Shown: positions 27,871 to 42,480 of the stretch, piece by piece
How positions within the stretch are numbered: position 1 is the first letter of the stretch
Layout of the letters: each line of letters starts with the position of its first letter
DNA from: Diphasiastrum complanatum
Lineage: Eukaryota > Streptophyta > Lycopodiopsida > Lycopodiales > Lycopodiaceae
Assembly: GCA_029204225.1 (NCBI GenBank)
Contig: CM055097.1
Location: forward strand, 9,037,593 to 9,101,592
Length of the DNA stretch: 64,000 nt
Direction: 5' to 3'
Translations under genes and position numbers: made by a program
Notes under the pieces: model-generated
What the model saw: only the letters and a program-made list of their open reading frames with translations
The model's database searches: none
What the model was told of the DNA's origin: nothing

Positions 27871-29939
27871 CTAAGGGCATTTATAGCCTTAAAGCCTAAT
27901 CACCACATGCATACGGTTGAGAAGTACCAGACAACATGATCCCCAGGCGTACAAGCATCGCTTTATGTCCGATTCTCTAAGAAACTCATGCAAGAGTGGG
28001 GGGTGGACATTTTATAGCTCAAAAAATTCTTTGCAATAGTGTTCGACGACTAACTATATGGAAAGATGTAGATGATTGTTTTGCACAATGCCATATCTAT
28101 CCAATCAAGTTTGACGGCTCACAAGGTTTGGGTGCTCATTAGGAATCATTTTTAATAAATATAAACATTTCACTACTAAAGTTATCAATAACTTTACTTG
28201 CTACTTTGAATATTGTTCATAGGACTTCACCCAACGTATCATCCTAATGTCAAGGCTACCTGCAAAAGTTTGCAATCTATTATCACAAAGAACATATAAA
28301 ATGAGATGTCCCACACCCTTTTAATTAGTTTAGGGGGTTGAAAGTTGTTTAACCCTTGGACATCTAGATTCTTAAGTTTCATAAAAAAAACACAATCTTG
28401 TTGAAAATGCAGTAGTCAAGATAATTTTAGTGGATGTAAAGAAGGTGATTTTCTCTTAGACATGTTTGAGTGGAAACTCTTAAGCTTGCATTTCTTGCTA
28501 AAATAATCAAAGATACCAAGATATTAGGCTTATCTAGTTGGGCCTCTTTCTTTTCTAAACTATGTGGCGCACTTTCATTGACCATTTTGTAATTTATGGA
28601 TTGTAAAGTAACTTGCACTTTATGGCAAGCATCTTGATTTTTTTAATTTGTTTACTTATAAATCTTGAATTTTCCTGAGTGCTTGAGGACAGGCAGTTAC
28701 ATATAACTTGAATTTGCATATTATAAAGCTGGTGCTTTGAGACACAATTATTGACAAGAAAAACTACTTTTTTTTAGAATACTAGTATAAGATGCACCAT
28801 AAAGCAATGTCTTACTTTCATATATCATCTCAAAATCGAGGAGCTGAGTTTCTATTCTTTTAATGCTTTGGGCTTCATAATTGTGTGAAGGAACTTGGAA
28901 ACACTTCTTCTATTGGTGTCGAAAATCTTTGTTGGGAATAATCTAGCATAAGATAGAAGTTTTCTTCCTGGTTTTTTTTTCCTCGTAGGAAATTCGTGCA
29001 AAGAAAGCTTATTGTAACTATATGAAGACCTTTGAGATAGAGTCTTTATAAATAAGCAATCATAGAATGAAAATTCAAAATTCAAAGTGTCTTTAATAAT
29101 TTATCTTTCTAACTACATCTCTTTAGCATATTCATTTAGAGAAGCTTTCCTAGGGTCCTTTTTAGAGCTATCAAGCATTTGTCTTAGATGCTCCTCCATG
29201 TTGAAATAATGACATAAAGGACCTAAAATGGATTCATTTAATCCTCAAGAGATATTGGATGCATAGCTTTCAATGAATCTATCATCTAACACAAGCTAGA
29301 ATTGATGTATCATAAAAAAACAAGCAAGAACAATCAAATACAAGGTGTTTATGACCAAAATAGCTTCACACGTGTGAAGGATGACCTACTATACGGACAA
29401 AGGTTTGAGCACAAAATACTAACAATGATTAAAACTTTGGATTACAAAAATTGCAAGACAATTCCGAGAATTATAGATATGATGCAAATCTCACTTGGGT
29501 CTTCCTTGATTCACACTCAAATGATCTCCAATATGGAGTATGTACATGATGGAGAGAGGTCAACCTGATCTGACCTATTCATGTGAGGGGTTGTCCCACA
29601 ACTTCTATTTTTGCCTCTCTTAGTGTCTCATTCTCATTCAATGAGATTTCACCATCTAGAAAAAAACTAAAAATTGCCAATTTTGTAATTTGGCTACAAA
29701 ACTTGCTATTTTATATCATTGCTCTTAATATTATGCATGAGCCTTTTTATGCCTAATCTTCACATGTGGAAACATGCTCCATCTATGTGGGATTATATAT
29801 GTACATCAATTTTTGGCCTAGATCAAGCTATTTTTTGCAGTTTTCACACCTCGAAAAACTAGCTTGATGATTTTATGCAAGATCTACCTATTACTCTAAG
29901 ACATTATCTTAACTTAAAAAAATATTTTTTGGCAGGGAT
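27871..29939. other. AT-rich sequence, no gene recognised
   Basis: Only short frames. An ORF at 29302-29568 (88 codons) and one at 28852-29085 (minus) have no recognised motif. Some of it may be decayed copia sequence upstream or downstream of the fragment at 29.9-30.8 kb, but no domain can be named. Confidence 0.4.
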
Positions 29940-30830
29940 TTAGTGAGAATATCAACAACACAATCTGAAGATGACACATGCTGAATCGGATCTCCTTAGT
30001 TTGTGGCTTCTCTCTCACAAAATGATGAGCAATCTCGATGTGTTTGCTCCTAGCATGAAAAATTGGATTGGTACCAAGTTGTTGGACAATCATGATTGGC
30101 TACCACAATAGATGATAGAAACTTGTTTGGGTTTTAGCACATGAAGTTTCAATAATACCCTCCTTAGCCATAGAATTTTCTTAGCAGTGGAAGTTAGAGC
30201 TTTGTACTTGGATTTTGATGAAGATAATGTGATAGTTTCTTGCTTTTTGGAAAGCCAAGATACAACCCCATCACAAATGATAGTAGCACATCTACTTATG
30301 GACTTCCTATCCACTTTGTCACCTGCAAAATCTGAAAATGCTCTCAAGGAGATGTTAGTACTCCTATAAAATATGCCAAAGGAAATAGTACCTGAAATGT
30401 ATCTTAGCACTCTTTAGGCACTTTTCCAATGCAATTTAAGAGTGTTTTGCATCAATTGACTCAATCTACCTATGTTATAGCTTAGATCAGGTCTAGATAG
30501 AGTAAGATAGATCAAGGATTCAATTACTTTTCTATAAAGTGTGATGTCCTTGAAGGATATTTCATCATAACTCTTTACATTTTGCTCCATTGGTGTGACA
30601 CAAATTTTATATCCTATCATTTTAAATCTTTCAAAGATAGTAGATGCATAATTTGATTGACAAATAAAGCTATAATCTACTCCTCGAATGATTTCTATGC
30701 CAAGAAAGAAATGTAAAAGCCTTAGATCAACCATTTAGAACTCTCTAGACAAGGCAATTTTGATTTTTTTGATCCCTACAACATCATTGCCACTTAAAAT
30801 GATATCATCTATCTTCTGTTGCTTGCAACA
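29940..30830 (-). pseudogene. Ty1/copia RT C-terminus and RNase H remnant
   Basis: Frame 30734-30414 has MVDLRLLHFFLGIEI, TPMEQNVKSYDE, YRKVIESLIYLTLSRPDLSY; frame 30410-30090 has MLRYISGTISFGIFY, SWLSKKQETITLSSSKSKYK and ILWLRRVLLKLHV. Left of it, HARSKHIEIAHHFVREK-like sequence is readable near 30050-29990. These are the copia RT tail and RNase H. One stop and several changes disable it; the first half of pol is missing. Confidence 0.85.
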
Positions 30831-31894
30831 ACGTGACTCGTTTTCTTTTGTTTTGAGTTTTTTTCTTCTTTTGGACTAATTGTTGTGCTACAGTGACCAA
30901 TCCTTCATTTCGGGGCTTGGCATTTTGCAAGTAAATTTTTTTACGAGTTTTGCTTGTTTCTTTTTTTGCCATGAGTCAATAAAAAGATAGCGCATGGTGT
31001 GCTACCTTTTTTATGCCACTACTTGAATGTTTATTAATAAGAATTGTGGTTTGGCACATAGTTAAAAATTTCATAATAAAATCCCAAAATAAAAAAAAAT
31101 TTGAAGTTAAAAAGCATTTATAGCCTCGTGCTAAAAAACATTTATGAATCACCTAGCACGCCGGCGTGCTATATTTGAAGGTTTTAAATTTCTTTTTAGC
31201 TATTTCACTTAGCATGTCGACATGCTATGTTTGGAAACTACAAAAAATATGTTAAAATACAAAATTACGATTTAATATATTAAAAGTGGATATTTTTTAT
31301 GACGATGATGGTTTGATACCTAAATTGCCATATAGACTACATAGTTTGGTACTTGCATTATCACATAAACTGTACAACTTATTTTACATGATAGATTTGA
31401 ATGGTTGTGAATGATTCACATGATACAGTGGCCCATGCTATGGCATCCATGCCTTTTGTGGTACTAGAAAATGAAAAAATACGTGACCAAAAAGAAAAAA
31501 AAGAAAAGTGGACACAATACCATAGAAGAAAGATGTGCCAGAAATTGTCATGACACCTATCAAGAGACATGGAGAAGATTATTAATAGTATAGAGTGGAG
31601 ACAACCAATGTCACTTCCAAAGTTGTCTTACATTGACGTCCTCACAAGTAACGTGTTTGTTTACGTTAAAATCCATTGAAATTATTGTATTTAGTCAGTA
31701 TCTTCTTGCAGTTAGAGATAGAGTGCAATTAATATTATATAGCATGCCATGTTTACATAATCGGTGAACCATGGGTAGAATGAAACTTGCAAAACTTGCA
31801 AATAATCTACTTGTAGATTGTCGAAACCCCTTCATTCATACATGTTGTGTTTTTTTATTCTTTGCCATAAAACAGTCCACGTAGAATGTCTGAT
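30831..31894. other. no gene; holds two 18-bp palindromes
   Basis: T-rich and AT-rich. Apart from the palindromes at 31154 and 31210 and a degenerate third copy (TAGCGCATGGTGTGCTA) at about 30989, nothing is recognised. Confidence 0.5.
31154..31227. repeat. pair of related perfect 18-bp palindromes
   Basis: TAGCACGCCGGCGTGCTA at 31154-31171 and TAGCATGTCGACATGCTA at 31210-31227. Both are perfect palindromes with the pattern TAGCA-G-CG-C-TGCTA, 56 bp apart (start to start). Confidence 0.9.
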
Positions 31895-34500
31895 ATAGGC
31901 GCACTATCATTGCTAAAACCATAATTTTCAAACGAGTTCTTTGCACAACTCAATCCACTTCAAAAGATGAAATAAAATGCCATTACAATCATTTATGAAT
32001 AAAAAAACATAAGTGTCTAATGTTGGATGTAAGGTAATTAATCATTTTCAAATGTGTAGCACTTCAACTGCTGCTGTCCATCTGAAATTCCTCTGTTCCA
32101 ACATAGATGTCATTTCTAAGGGGTGCCTCACACATGTCTTGTTGTTACAAATGCAGCTTTATGTACTACACATGAATGATTCAATTAACACAGATGGAGT
32201 CACTAGATAACCATCTGGATAGTTCAACCATAAGTTCCTCAATGATAAGTTGGTTGCATTATCCTCAAGAAGTGCAGTTGTGGAAATAAGTAGAAGAGAT
32301 AAAAAATTATGTCACTAGAGCATATAACAAGAATTGTGTACATGAAAAATTTAGTACCATATCATATCTCAAACTCAGGGCAAGACTAAAAGGGTTGTGT
32401 CATATATCGCCTCCAATGTTTTTTGCCAAATTTGCAACCTTTTTAGTATGAAAATAGATTTTGATGTTGAAGATAATTTTCAAGTCGATTTGTTTGCAAA
32501 CTAATTGCCCCAAAAAAATCAATCGTAGTAAATATTGTCACCTTTTGGAAGACATATGCAATAATCAATTTCAAGAAAAATCATATTGTCGGGCTCAATT
32601 TACTTTTTTTAAGCTTATGTGGCAAGGCTAAGGTGAGATTTGAGATCCTTTCTGACACTAAAAAATGGTATTTGGTCAATCGTGACAAGGACTACCTTTG
32701 AATCTCGGATTGCTTTAGCTGGGACTGTAGAGCAACTGTCTTTGCTTGCTACTATTTTTTTTCTTGGTTGAACAAGATGTTCATAATATCAAAATTGATA
32801 AAAATCTCTTAGAAAATATTGAAGAGTCCAACTACTACAATGGGAGTTCCTTTGATGACAACTCTGATATCGAAGGTGAGAAGGATAAAGGTGAAGAAGG
32901 AGACAAATTTAGACAGTGAAAAGAATTGGGTGATTTGAGGAGGCCTCCATCCAGGTGAGTGTTCCATCCCACTTCATTTAAACTTATTATCAAGCTTGGA
33001 GGGCTTATTGATTCCAATTGAAGACTTGATTTTTTAAGGTATTGTGCGTAAACTTCTAAAATATGTGAAGAGTGATAATTAAGAAACATTATTATCACAT
33101 CCAATTTTATAGAATGTTGCCAAAAATATAGTCTTGTTGTATTTCATGGTCCAATATAGATGCAGATGTTAATTCATCACATCCATTGAAGACTCCATTG
33201 AGTCTATATCTCATTATAGTAGTTGGGCTCTTCACCATTTTCTAACGGAGTCTCATCAATTTCCGAATACTTTGTTCAACCAAAAATGAAATAGTAGCAA
33301 ATACAGTTCATTGCTCTACAGTCCAACTAAAGTCATCCGAAATTCAAAGGCATCCCTTGTCACAGTTGACCAAATACTATCTTTTAGCGTCAGCAAGGAT
33401 AAAGAGCACCTTAGCTCTGTCACATAGGGTTGAAAAAAGTGAAATGAATTTAGTAGTAACTTACAAACTATGCTCAAATTTAGAATGACTCTCCCAAAGG
33501 GAATAAACTTCAAAAGACACAAAACAGAAAGGGAAAGAAATGAGGGATGGAAAAAAACAAAAAACCAAAAGGACAAGAACCAAGACAAACTGACCTTTAA
33601 TAATCTCACCACTTGAAAATAAAGTTAGTTTGAAAAAAATAATATGACATCTTCCTATGGGCTCGATATTTGAAAAAAATTAAAAATACAATGGATAGGT
33701 ATAGCCGAATAAAACCTAAAAAAATGTCTGCCATATATACTTTATGTAAAAATAAGCTGTTATTCCGGCTAAGATTCTGAATATTAATTTTCTTGAACTG
33801 AATAATAACAATATGTTATCTCTCGCAATTGATCATTGTATTTGCCTTCCGAAGAGTAAGATTCGCTGTGATTGATTCTTTCGAAAAATTTGGTATAGAC
33901 AAATCAATTTGAAAATCAGCTCCAACATTAAAACCTATCTTCTTACAAACAAAGTTGCGAATCTGGCAAAGGACATTGGAGGTGATATATGACACAACCC
34001 CTCAGTCTTGTCTTGAGTCTTGAGGATTGATGTGGTACTAAATTTCTCATGTTCACAATTTGCATTATCTACTCCAATGACATAATTTTCTCTTTCTTTC
34101 ATTTATTCTCACAATTGAACTTCTTGAGAATGATACAACCGTGTTTTTGTTGAGAAACTTATAGTTGAACTCTTTAGAATATGATTATCTAGTGAGTTCA
34201 TCATATGTTGATTCAGTGGTTCGTGTGGAGTACGTAAAGTTGTATATGCAACAACAAGACATGTCGGAGGTATCTCGTTAGAAATGACATCTCTATTGGA
34301 ACACAGTAATTTTACATGAACAAAAACATCCGGAACTTGCTCCGGTGCTATAAAGATTTGAAAATGGTTACTTACCTTGCATCCAATATTAGACAATTTG
34401 TAAAGAATTGTGTTGGCATTCTACTCCATCTCTTTAAAGTGGATTGAAAGAACTTCATTCCTTTAGAGTCAATGCTCATAGAAAATTGTTAAACTTCACA
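31895..34500. repeat. long degenerate inverted repeat
   Basis: The left arm (about 31895-32880, plus) and the right arm (about 34500-33170, minus) align through most of their length at roughly three-quarters identity by eye. Shared blocks: CAATCCACTT, TGTTCCAA-A-AGATGTCATTTCTAA, ACATGTCTTGTTGTT, GTCATATATC-CCTCCAATGT, AGTATTTGGTCAA-like and GCCCAACTACTA. The right arm has about 300 extra bases (33430-33760). Both arms hold short frames with the same start (SNVGCKVINHFQ / SNIGCKVSNHFQ), so the ancestor may have been coding, but I do not recognise the protein. Confidence 0.75.
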
Positions 34501-35271
34501 TTTTACCTCTTTAATTGAAAATTTTAGGTTATTTGCTTAAGGTGTAAGAAATTTTTTTAATTGTTGTCAAAATGCTTTTATCATCCTTTGAATATTGTGG
34601 GCACATTGGCAAATTGGCATATGACAAAGGTGCATCCAGTGTTCTACATTAGCTTGCTAAAGATTTGCTAGAGACAAAAGTGTTGAGAAAATGACAACAA
34701 TTCAGCTTCTAGTGAAACTGACTCCCAATGTAGAACCACAGGTGGAGATAACAAACAATGGTAGGAAAGAAATGAGGAGATTGACATAATGAAACCAAAT
34801 GTAAGTACAATCCGTCAATCAATAGTGATGTATCTAGATTATTGAATAACTCACACACCATTTTCAAGATGATTCACAGATCTATTCAAAAAAAATTCAG
34901 TTACACTATCCATCAAGTGTGTCACTTATCATATTGGAGTTTGTAACCCGCCATCAATGACACCATAACAAAAAAAACTAGTTCATAATGTAAACAAAAA
35001 GTCCCTAAGATTGCATGTTCCCAAGCTTTTTCATGCATAGTTGATCACTATGAGCATTCATGTGATTGGTGTGCATGAGGCATTTTGCATAGTATATTTG
35101 TAGGTGTAGGGTAGGGTTTACTAATTTAGGGTGGGTCTTAGGCATCCATTGGGATTGCAATTTAGGTTTTAGGTGGTTTTAGGGTTGTTTTAGCTTTCTC
35201 TTTTTACATATTCACTTTGCATTGAGTTTTTGATCATTTTTATAGCGTCTTAAGGGTTTCTATAGCCATGT
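34501..35271. other. no gene recognised upstream of the hAT remnant
   Basis: AT-rich, short frames only; GT- and T-rich stretches near 35100-35200. Confidence 0.4.
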
Positions 35272-35862
35272 TTGTGGCGGGACGAGGCATGTGAACAGAG
35301 GTGGATTTTTTGGAAGAGACACCATAGTTTTTATAGATTCAAATGCACGCAACAGTGTTGTCTATTTTGTGATGCTACCTTTTGCAGCACAACGATAAGG
35401 ATCAGAGCACACTTGCTTGGTTTGACTAGGCCAGATCAGCAGACCATGGAGATTGCCCCACATGTGGCAGTTCTTGGACCTGAGCAAGAGCACCTACTGA
35501 GCACATACAAAGGAGTAGCAATGATTAGGCCTAGGGTACAAATTGGTGGCCAACTAGGCTCTATTGGCATCACATTAGGGGTTTGTAGTATAGGTGGCAT
35601 AGAGCCATCACGGCCTAATTTATCAAAAGAAAGTCCATCACAGCCTCCAACAGTAGCAGCAATATTAGTACGACCATTATGGCCTAGTCCATCAATAACA
35701 GGGACATCACAGACTTCATCGACAAAGGCAGGCTGGCCACCATCAACAACAAGGCCATCATCTACAAGAGGCTTTTCCATCATAGGAGTTAGTTTTGGTT
35801 TATGCCAAAACTCAATGGTTCATGTTCTAATAAAGAAAGTCCTGAGGGTGCCACTATTTTAG
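35272..35862 (+). pseudogene. hAT-type BED zinc-finger N terminus
   Basis: A 196-codon frame. Residues about 23-50 read FKCTQQCCLFCDATFCSTTI then RIRAHLLGL, matching a BED-type zinc finger with the RI-AHLLG helix typical of plant hAT transposases; the Cys pair and His are present. After PHVAVLGPEQEHL the frame turns into a Pro/Ser/Thr-rich tail. No DDE core follows in the next kb, so this is a truncated N-terminal piece unrelated in position to the C-terminal hAT remnant at 8.7-9.6 kb. Confidence 0.5.
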
Positions 35863-35878
35863 GATCTGGCAACTACAG

Positions 35879-35940
35879 AGGTTTGATGGCCTATCTGTAG
35901 GAGGGGTTGAGGTTTGATGGCCTATCTGTAGGAGGGGTTG
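35879..35940 (+). repeat. exact 31-bp tandem duplication
   Basis: The unit begins AGGTTTGATGGCC and ends GGAGGGGTTG; two identical copies at 35879-35909 and 35910-35940. Confidence 0.97.
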
Positions 35941-37100
35941 GCACGATAGTCCGTAAGGCAACTTCTTGTAATGAGAGTTCTATAGCCCTTTAAAAGTCAG
36001 AGAGATTTTCAGGCCTTCATCAGATTTGAGAGGGATGCATGTGGTACTACGAATCAAGACAAACTCAGATTTTCATCCTATCAGTTGTCACGCATCTAAG
36101 GATAATGGGGAGATGGGTCAGGTAAGTTCATGGCCCCGTGACACCCAAATGGTGGGATCATCAACACTTGCGTGATGCTAACCACCTTGTCCATATTCTA
36201 TGACGGCTAGTCCATGGATCCTCAAGACCAGGCAGTATCAATGTGGACTTATGACATAGGCCATAACATCCTCATTACCGTAATTAGCTCTCTAGGTTTG
36301 ATGGGTACTTTGCTTTGACTAATGCATCACTTAGTTGTGAGGGTGTGCAGATACAGATATCATCACAAGGCCTATTCGCTGGATTGGATTCAACTCCCCT
36401 AGCCATGACGGAGTGATTATGGGATACATCATCCTTGGCTGCTTGCGCTCTTCTTTGATGCTGGATACCGGTGCGTTGCTGCTGGATAACCACACTTCAC
36501 TGCTGATTGGCCAGGATAGCGCCCATGTCAAAGAGGTGAGGCTGCCGCCTGCAGATGAAAAAAAGGCTAGAGTACAAGAGACTGATACTAATCAACGCGA
36601 TGGCAGTTTTCCAATACTTTCACAGTTTCAGTCTGGAGGATCAAAGCATCCACATTGTCACCCGTACCCTTGGCAGCGCTGGAGGAAAGCTTAATAGCAC
36701 CGTGAAGGACTGTTTGGGGTTCTGCTTCTTGCTGAAGTTGTTCCTGCTCTTTCCCTGCATCAATGGGGTAAGGCTACTTTTACTGGCTCAGCGAAGGCAG
36801 AGCTTAGAATGCCCAATGTATACCATAGGTGAGGTTGCTCCTGGCATAATCCTGCATAAGCAATGAGGGCAACGGTCGCTTGAGGCAGGGTAAACTACTT
36901 TACCAGGCTCTGAGCCTTTGTTACAAACGGTTGCATATCTTCAGCATAGATGTTGGCCCTTGTCTAAGATCCGGCACACACAAAGCTGATGACGACTTAG
37001 CTATATTCCTATCTGTTTCACCTCCTGATTCGACACCAAAAGGCAAACTCGAGCAAACGGAACCTTCTTAAGGGCAAGCATAAAATGTAACACAACAAAA
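35941..37100. other. unassigned, less AT-rich sequence with several medium ORFs
   Basis: Frames at 36413-36694, 36555-36866 and 36880-37071 (plus) and 36284-36531 (minus) overlap and none has a known motif. Base composition is closer to coding than the flanks. It may be more of the hAT element or a decayed gene; I cannot tell. Confidence 0.3.
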
Positions 37101-37765
37101 TGCAGCACACTAAGCTACAACACCCCATCTCAACTCTCACACAAACCCTCTCAAGATGTTATTTCTCAAAGGTGGTGCCTCTCACAAAGTATTACTCTCC
37201 TCACAAAGCAGAGTGACAGTTCCAAAACTTATCCACATCTCTGGCTTCCACAAGGTGAGGATCTCTTCCACAAGAGTGTCTCCCATAACAAGCTCCTGAT
37301 GAAGCCTTTCTCTCAACAAGGTCAAGCTCTAACAATGCATCATAAGATGTAGTTCACAATGCAGCCCACAAAGAAGCTACAGCTCCTCATTTGTTCTCTC
37401 ACCACATTTGCTCTTACAAGGTGTTCTCTTATACAATACTCTCCTCAAGACTAACCTCACTAAAAAACTCTTACTCTAAGGTGGTGCTTCATTCACAATA
37501 CTCACACAAATGGGGCCATGCTTCTCTCGTACAATGGGCTCTCAAAACAGATTTGTCACAAAGAAAATGGAGTTTCAACTCACAAAATGGAAGCATCACA
37601 GATTTTTGACCAAGAAAATGGGAGCCTTAATGAAAACTACTCTCACAATATGGAAGCCCACCACAAAATTTTTAACCAAAAAATGTAACTCAACTCTCAC
37701 CAAATGGAAGCCTTTTCTCACACAAATTTTCACAAAGAGAATGGGGGTCCCTTTTAAAAAATGAG
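37100..37765. repeat. degenerate short-repeat region
   Basis: Words CTCTCACAA, CTCACAAAATGGAAGC and ACCAAGAAAATGGG recur irregularly. This produces ORFs with repeated TKKM / LTKWK residues (37510-37764). Looks like a decayed tandem repeat. Confidence 0.6.
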
Positions 37766-40458
<2,693 letters not shown>

Positions 40459-40469
40459 AAGTATAAGAA

Positions 40470-40980
40470 CATACAATCCCAATAATTTTCAGAGCTAACA
40501 ATTAGCAAATATAACAAAAGCATGAGAGATGAAGGAAAAGAGATAGAGAACAAGGACATTCATAATCCATTCCATAAGAGGCTCAACCGCTTGTATTTGA
40601 AATGAAGAGAGAACATGGTTTACAAACTCGAGTAGGCCCCTCTTTATAATAGAGAGGAGGGCCTTGGCCTCAAAATCCTATTGGCCAGTTCTTACCTGCC
40701 TAGGTATTCAAATTTAAAAAAGAGTGGGAACCCATTCAATAATTGGAGGGAACCAATTTGAAATTGAAATCTGGTGGGGACCCCAACTTTATTCACTAAC
40801 TTCACATTTAGGCCCTGCGACATTAAAAGTCCCGCAAAAAGGCCTAAAGTCTTTTTATTGACTTTCTAATTATCAAATAACTATGTGATCATCGGGTGGA
40901 CTTACACACGCAAGGTGCCAAATCCCTCTCACTTATTAACTAGGATTAGGGTTGCCTCGATATCCGCAAACCCTCCAACA
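40470..40980 (-). repeat. candidate 3' LTR of a minus-strand LTR element (far end approximate)
   Basis: On the minus strand GGGAGATAT is followed by TGTTGGAGGGTTTGCGG at 40980, a purine tract plus TG start. Further in, TTATAAAGAGGGG (near 40650) looks like a promoter TATA box. It directly follows the end of the minus-strand ORF at 41089-41960. The other LTR and the left end were not found. Confidence 0.45.
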
Positions 40981-41088
40981 ATATCTCCCAACAAAATTGG
41001 TGGCGGTCCCACAACACCTCGCGAGATTTATTCATTTCGGGCTTTGATTAGTCTCGTGTCGTACCTTGATAAAATGGTACTGTGAATT

Positions 41089-41960
41089 TCAGGTGCGCCA
41101 TGTTGAAATCTTTCTTGTGCGGTAAAAAGCACTTATTGGCTTCGGCAATCCATTTCGAAGTGGTCCATGCTGTAAATCATGATTCCCACATTCCGCCCAG
41201 CATCGCAACACAGTATTATAATCTGGCAAGTGGCAATTGATCTTGAACATTGTCAGACCCCATTGGTTATTAGGATTGAAAGCCAATTGGGGTAGGCAAT
41301 CATCCCAATGCGTTGCTACGGACGCCAACATTGTCAAATCGTTTGCAAAATCACAGATTGCCTAATGGTCGGATCTGGCAAATGTCTATACTCGGCCACA
41401 TAAAATTGTAAGTCCCGGTTGAAATCCACTACTAAATGCCAACTATACACTTGGTGGATTATGGGCCAATTTGGGACTTTTTCCAATGGAATCCCCAAAT
41501 CTTTCCATTTGTTCCTTCTTGGCATCGGCAAATAGTATGGATCTACCCGCAATTGGTGAGGGCTGGCAACATAACTCCTAATAGAATTTGGAGTTTTCTC
41601 AAATACAATGGTTCTCCATGTCGTATGCTCTTCCAATGCTGGTAGCTTGTCCAATTCCTTGGTCGTCTCTATCTCAGAGGTTTTGAATTTAATCACCCAT
41701 CCACCCCTCGAGGACTCATGCGGATGTTGTTGTAGAACAGCTTGAATTTGGTCCTCGATGGTGATGGATTTCTAAAACAATGGCCTGGGCCTTGAAGTTG
41801 ATGGATCTTCTTTCGTGGCCTAGTCATCTGGTATGTTCAGTATTCCTGGCCCGTCAAACCCTGTATTCAAGCCTCCCTGATCTTGTTGTTGAGGCAAGTT
41901 CCCACATAGCTTTCACAGAACCTTTAGTTTGAAGGGCAAACAATCCTTCCCAGCAGATTT
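41089..41960 (-). pseudogene. unrecognised retroelement-associated ORF, frameshifted
   Basis: Two minus-strand frames (41696-41334 and 41337-41089), colinear and joined by a frameshift near 41335, with readable continuation upstream to about 41900. Together about 200-270 residues, containing WKDLGIPLEKVPNWPIIHQV, VVDFNRDLQFYVAEYRHLPD and HWDDCLPQLAFNPNNQWGL. I know no such domain. Part of it resembles the extra ORF of the complete gypsy element: YVDWEQNLVDYFAEIRHNLQ there against VVDFNRDLQFYVAEYRHLPD here. It lies just upstream of a candidate 3' LTR, in the same relative place. Confidence 0.5.
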
Positions 41961-42475
41961 CTAGAAACATCAAAATAACCATAAAAAAACACACCAAAAA
42001 ATCACCAAAATCCTAAAAATACAGAAACAGAAATATATTGTCATATTGTCATATTTTTGTCAAAAAAGTCTCTTTTTTGCAAAAAAATACTAGTAATACT
42101 CTTGATTCTTCACCAAAACCTTTGCCAAGTTACCAAATTATTCTATTTATAGTAATTTATTATTTTTGAGTTAGGTGAACATTCATTCTATCCAGATCAT
42201 AAGAAATATCTATTTTTACCCTTGTCAAACTATAGAAATTGTGCTTTTATGTGTCAGGAACCTTCACCAATTCTACCCTAGTTTTATCTGAGTCAGATTC
42301 TCAGTCTGAGAGTTCGGCGAAAGTTATTTCCATAGAATTTGTCAAAAAACCTGCTCAAAGAGTTTTTATCAAAAATAGCACTACTGAACTTTTGCTGAAT
42401 CAACCTTCGCCTAGAAAACTTTCACCAATACTATTTTTGGGTTTTGATTTTTCAGATCAAGTCCCTGTCAAATTT
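41961..42475 (+). other. left flank of the nested gypsy insertion
   Basis: AT-rich sequence with an 88-codon frame (42239-42505) running up to the insertion point. Joined to 52511 onward it would be the leader or 5' part of the plus-strand gypsy element whose Gag starts at 52713. No domain is recognised. Confidence 0.4.
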
Positions 42476-42480
42476 TGGGT
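42476..42480 (+). repeat. target-site duplication TGGGT, left copy
   Basis: TGGGT immediately before the LTR start; the identical five bases follow the other LTR at 52506-52510. Confidence 0.95.

Noticed and set aside
26887-27920. Target-site duplication ATGCC/ATGCA around the copia LTR at 26.9 kb
   Set aside because: Imperfect match and the right end of the LTR is not fixed.
35941-37100. A second host gene
   Set aside because: Several overlapping medium ORFs but no domain, no consistent splice chain and no conserved block could be identified.
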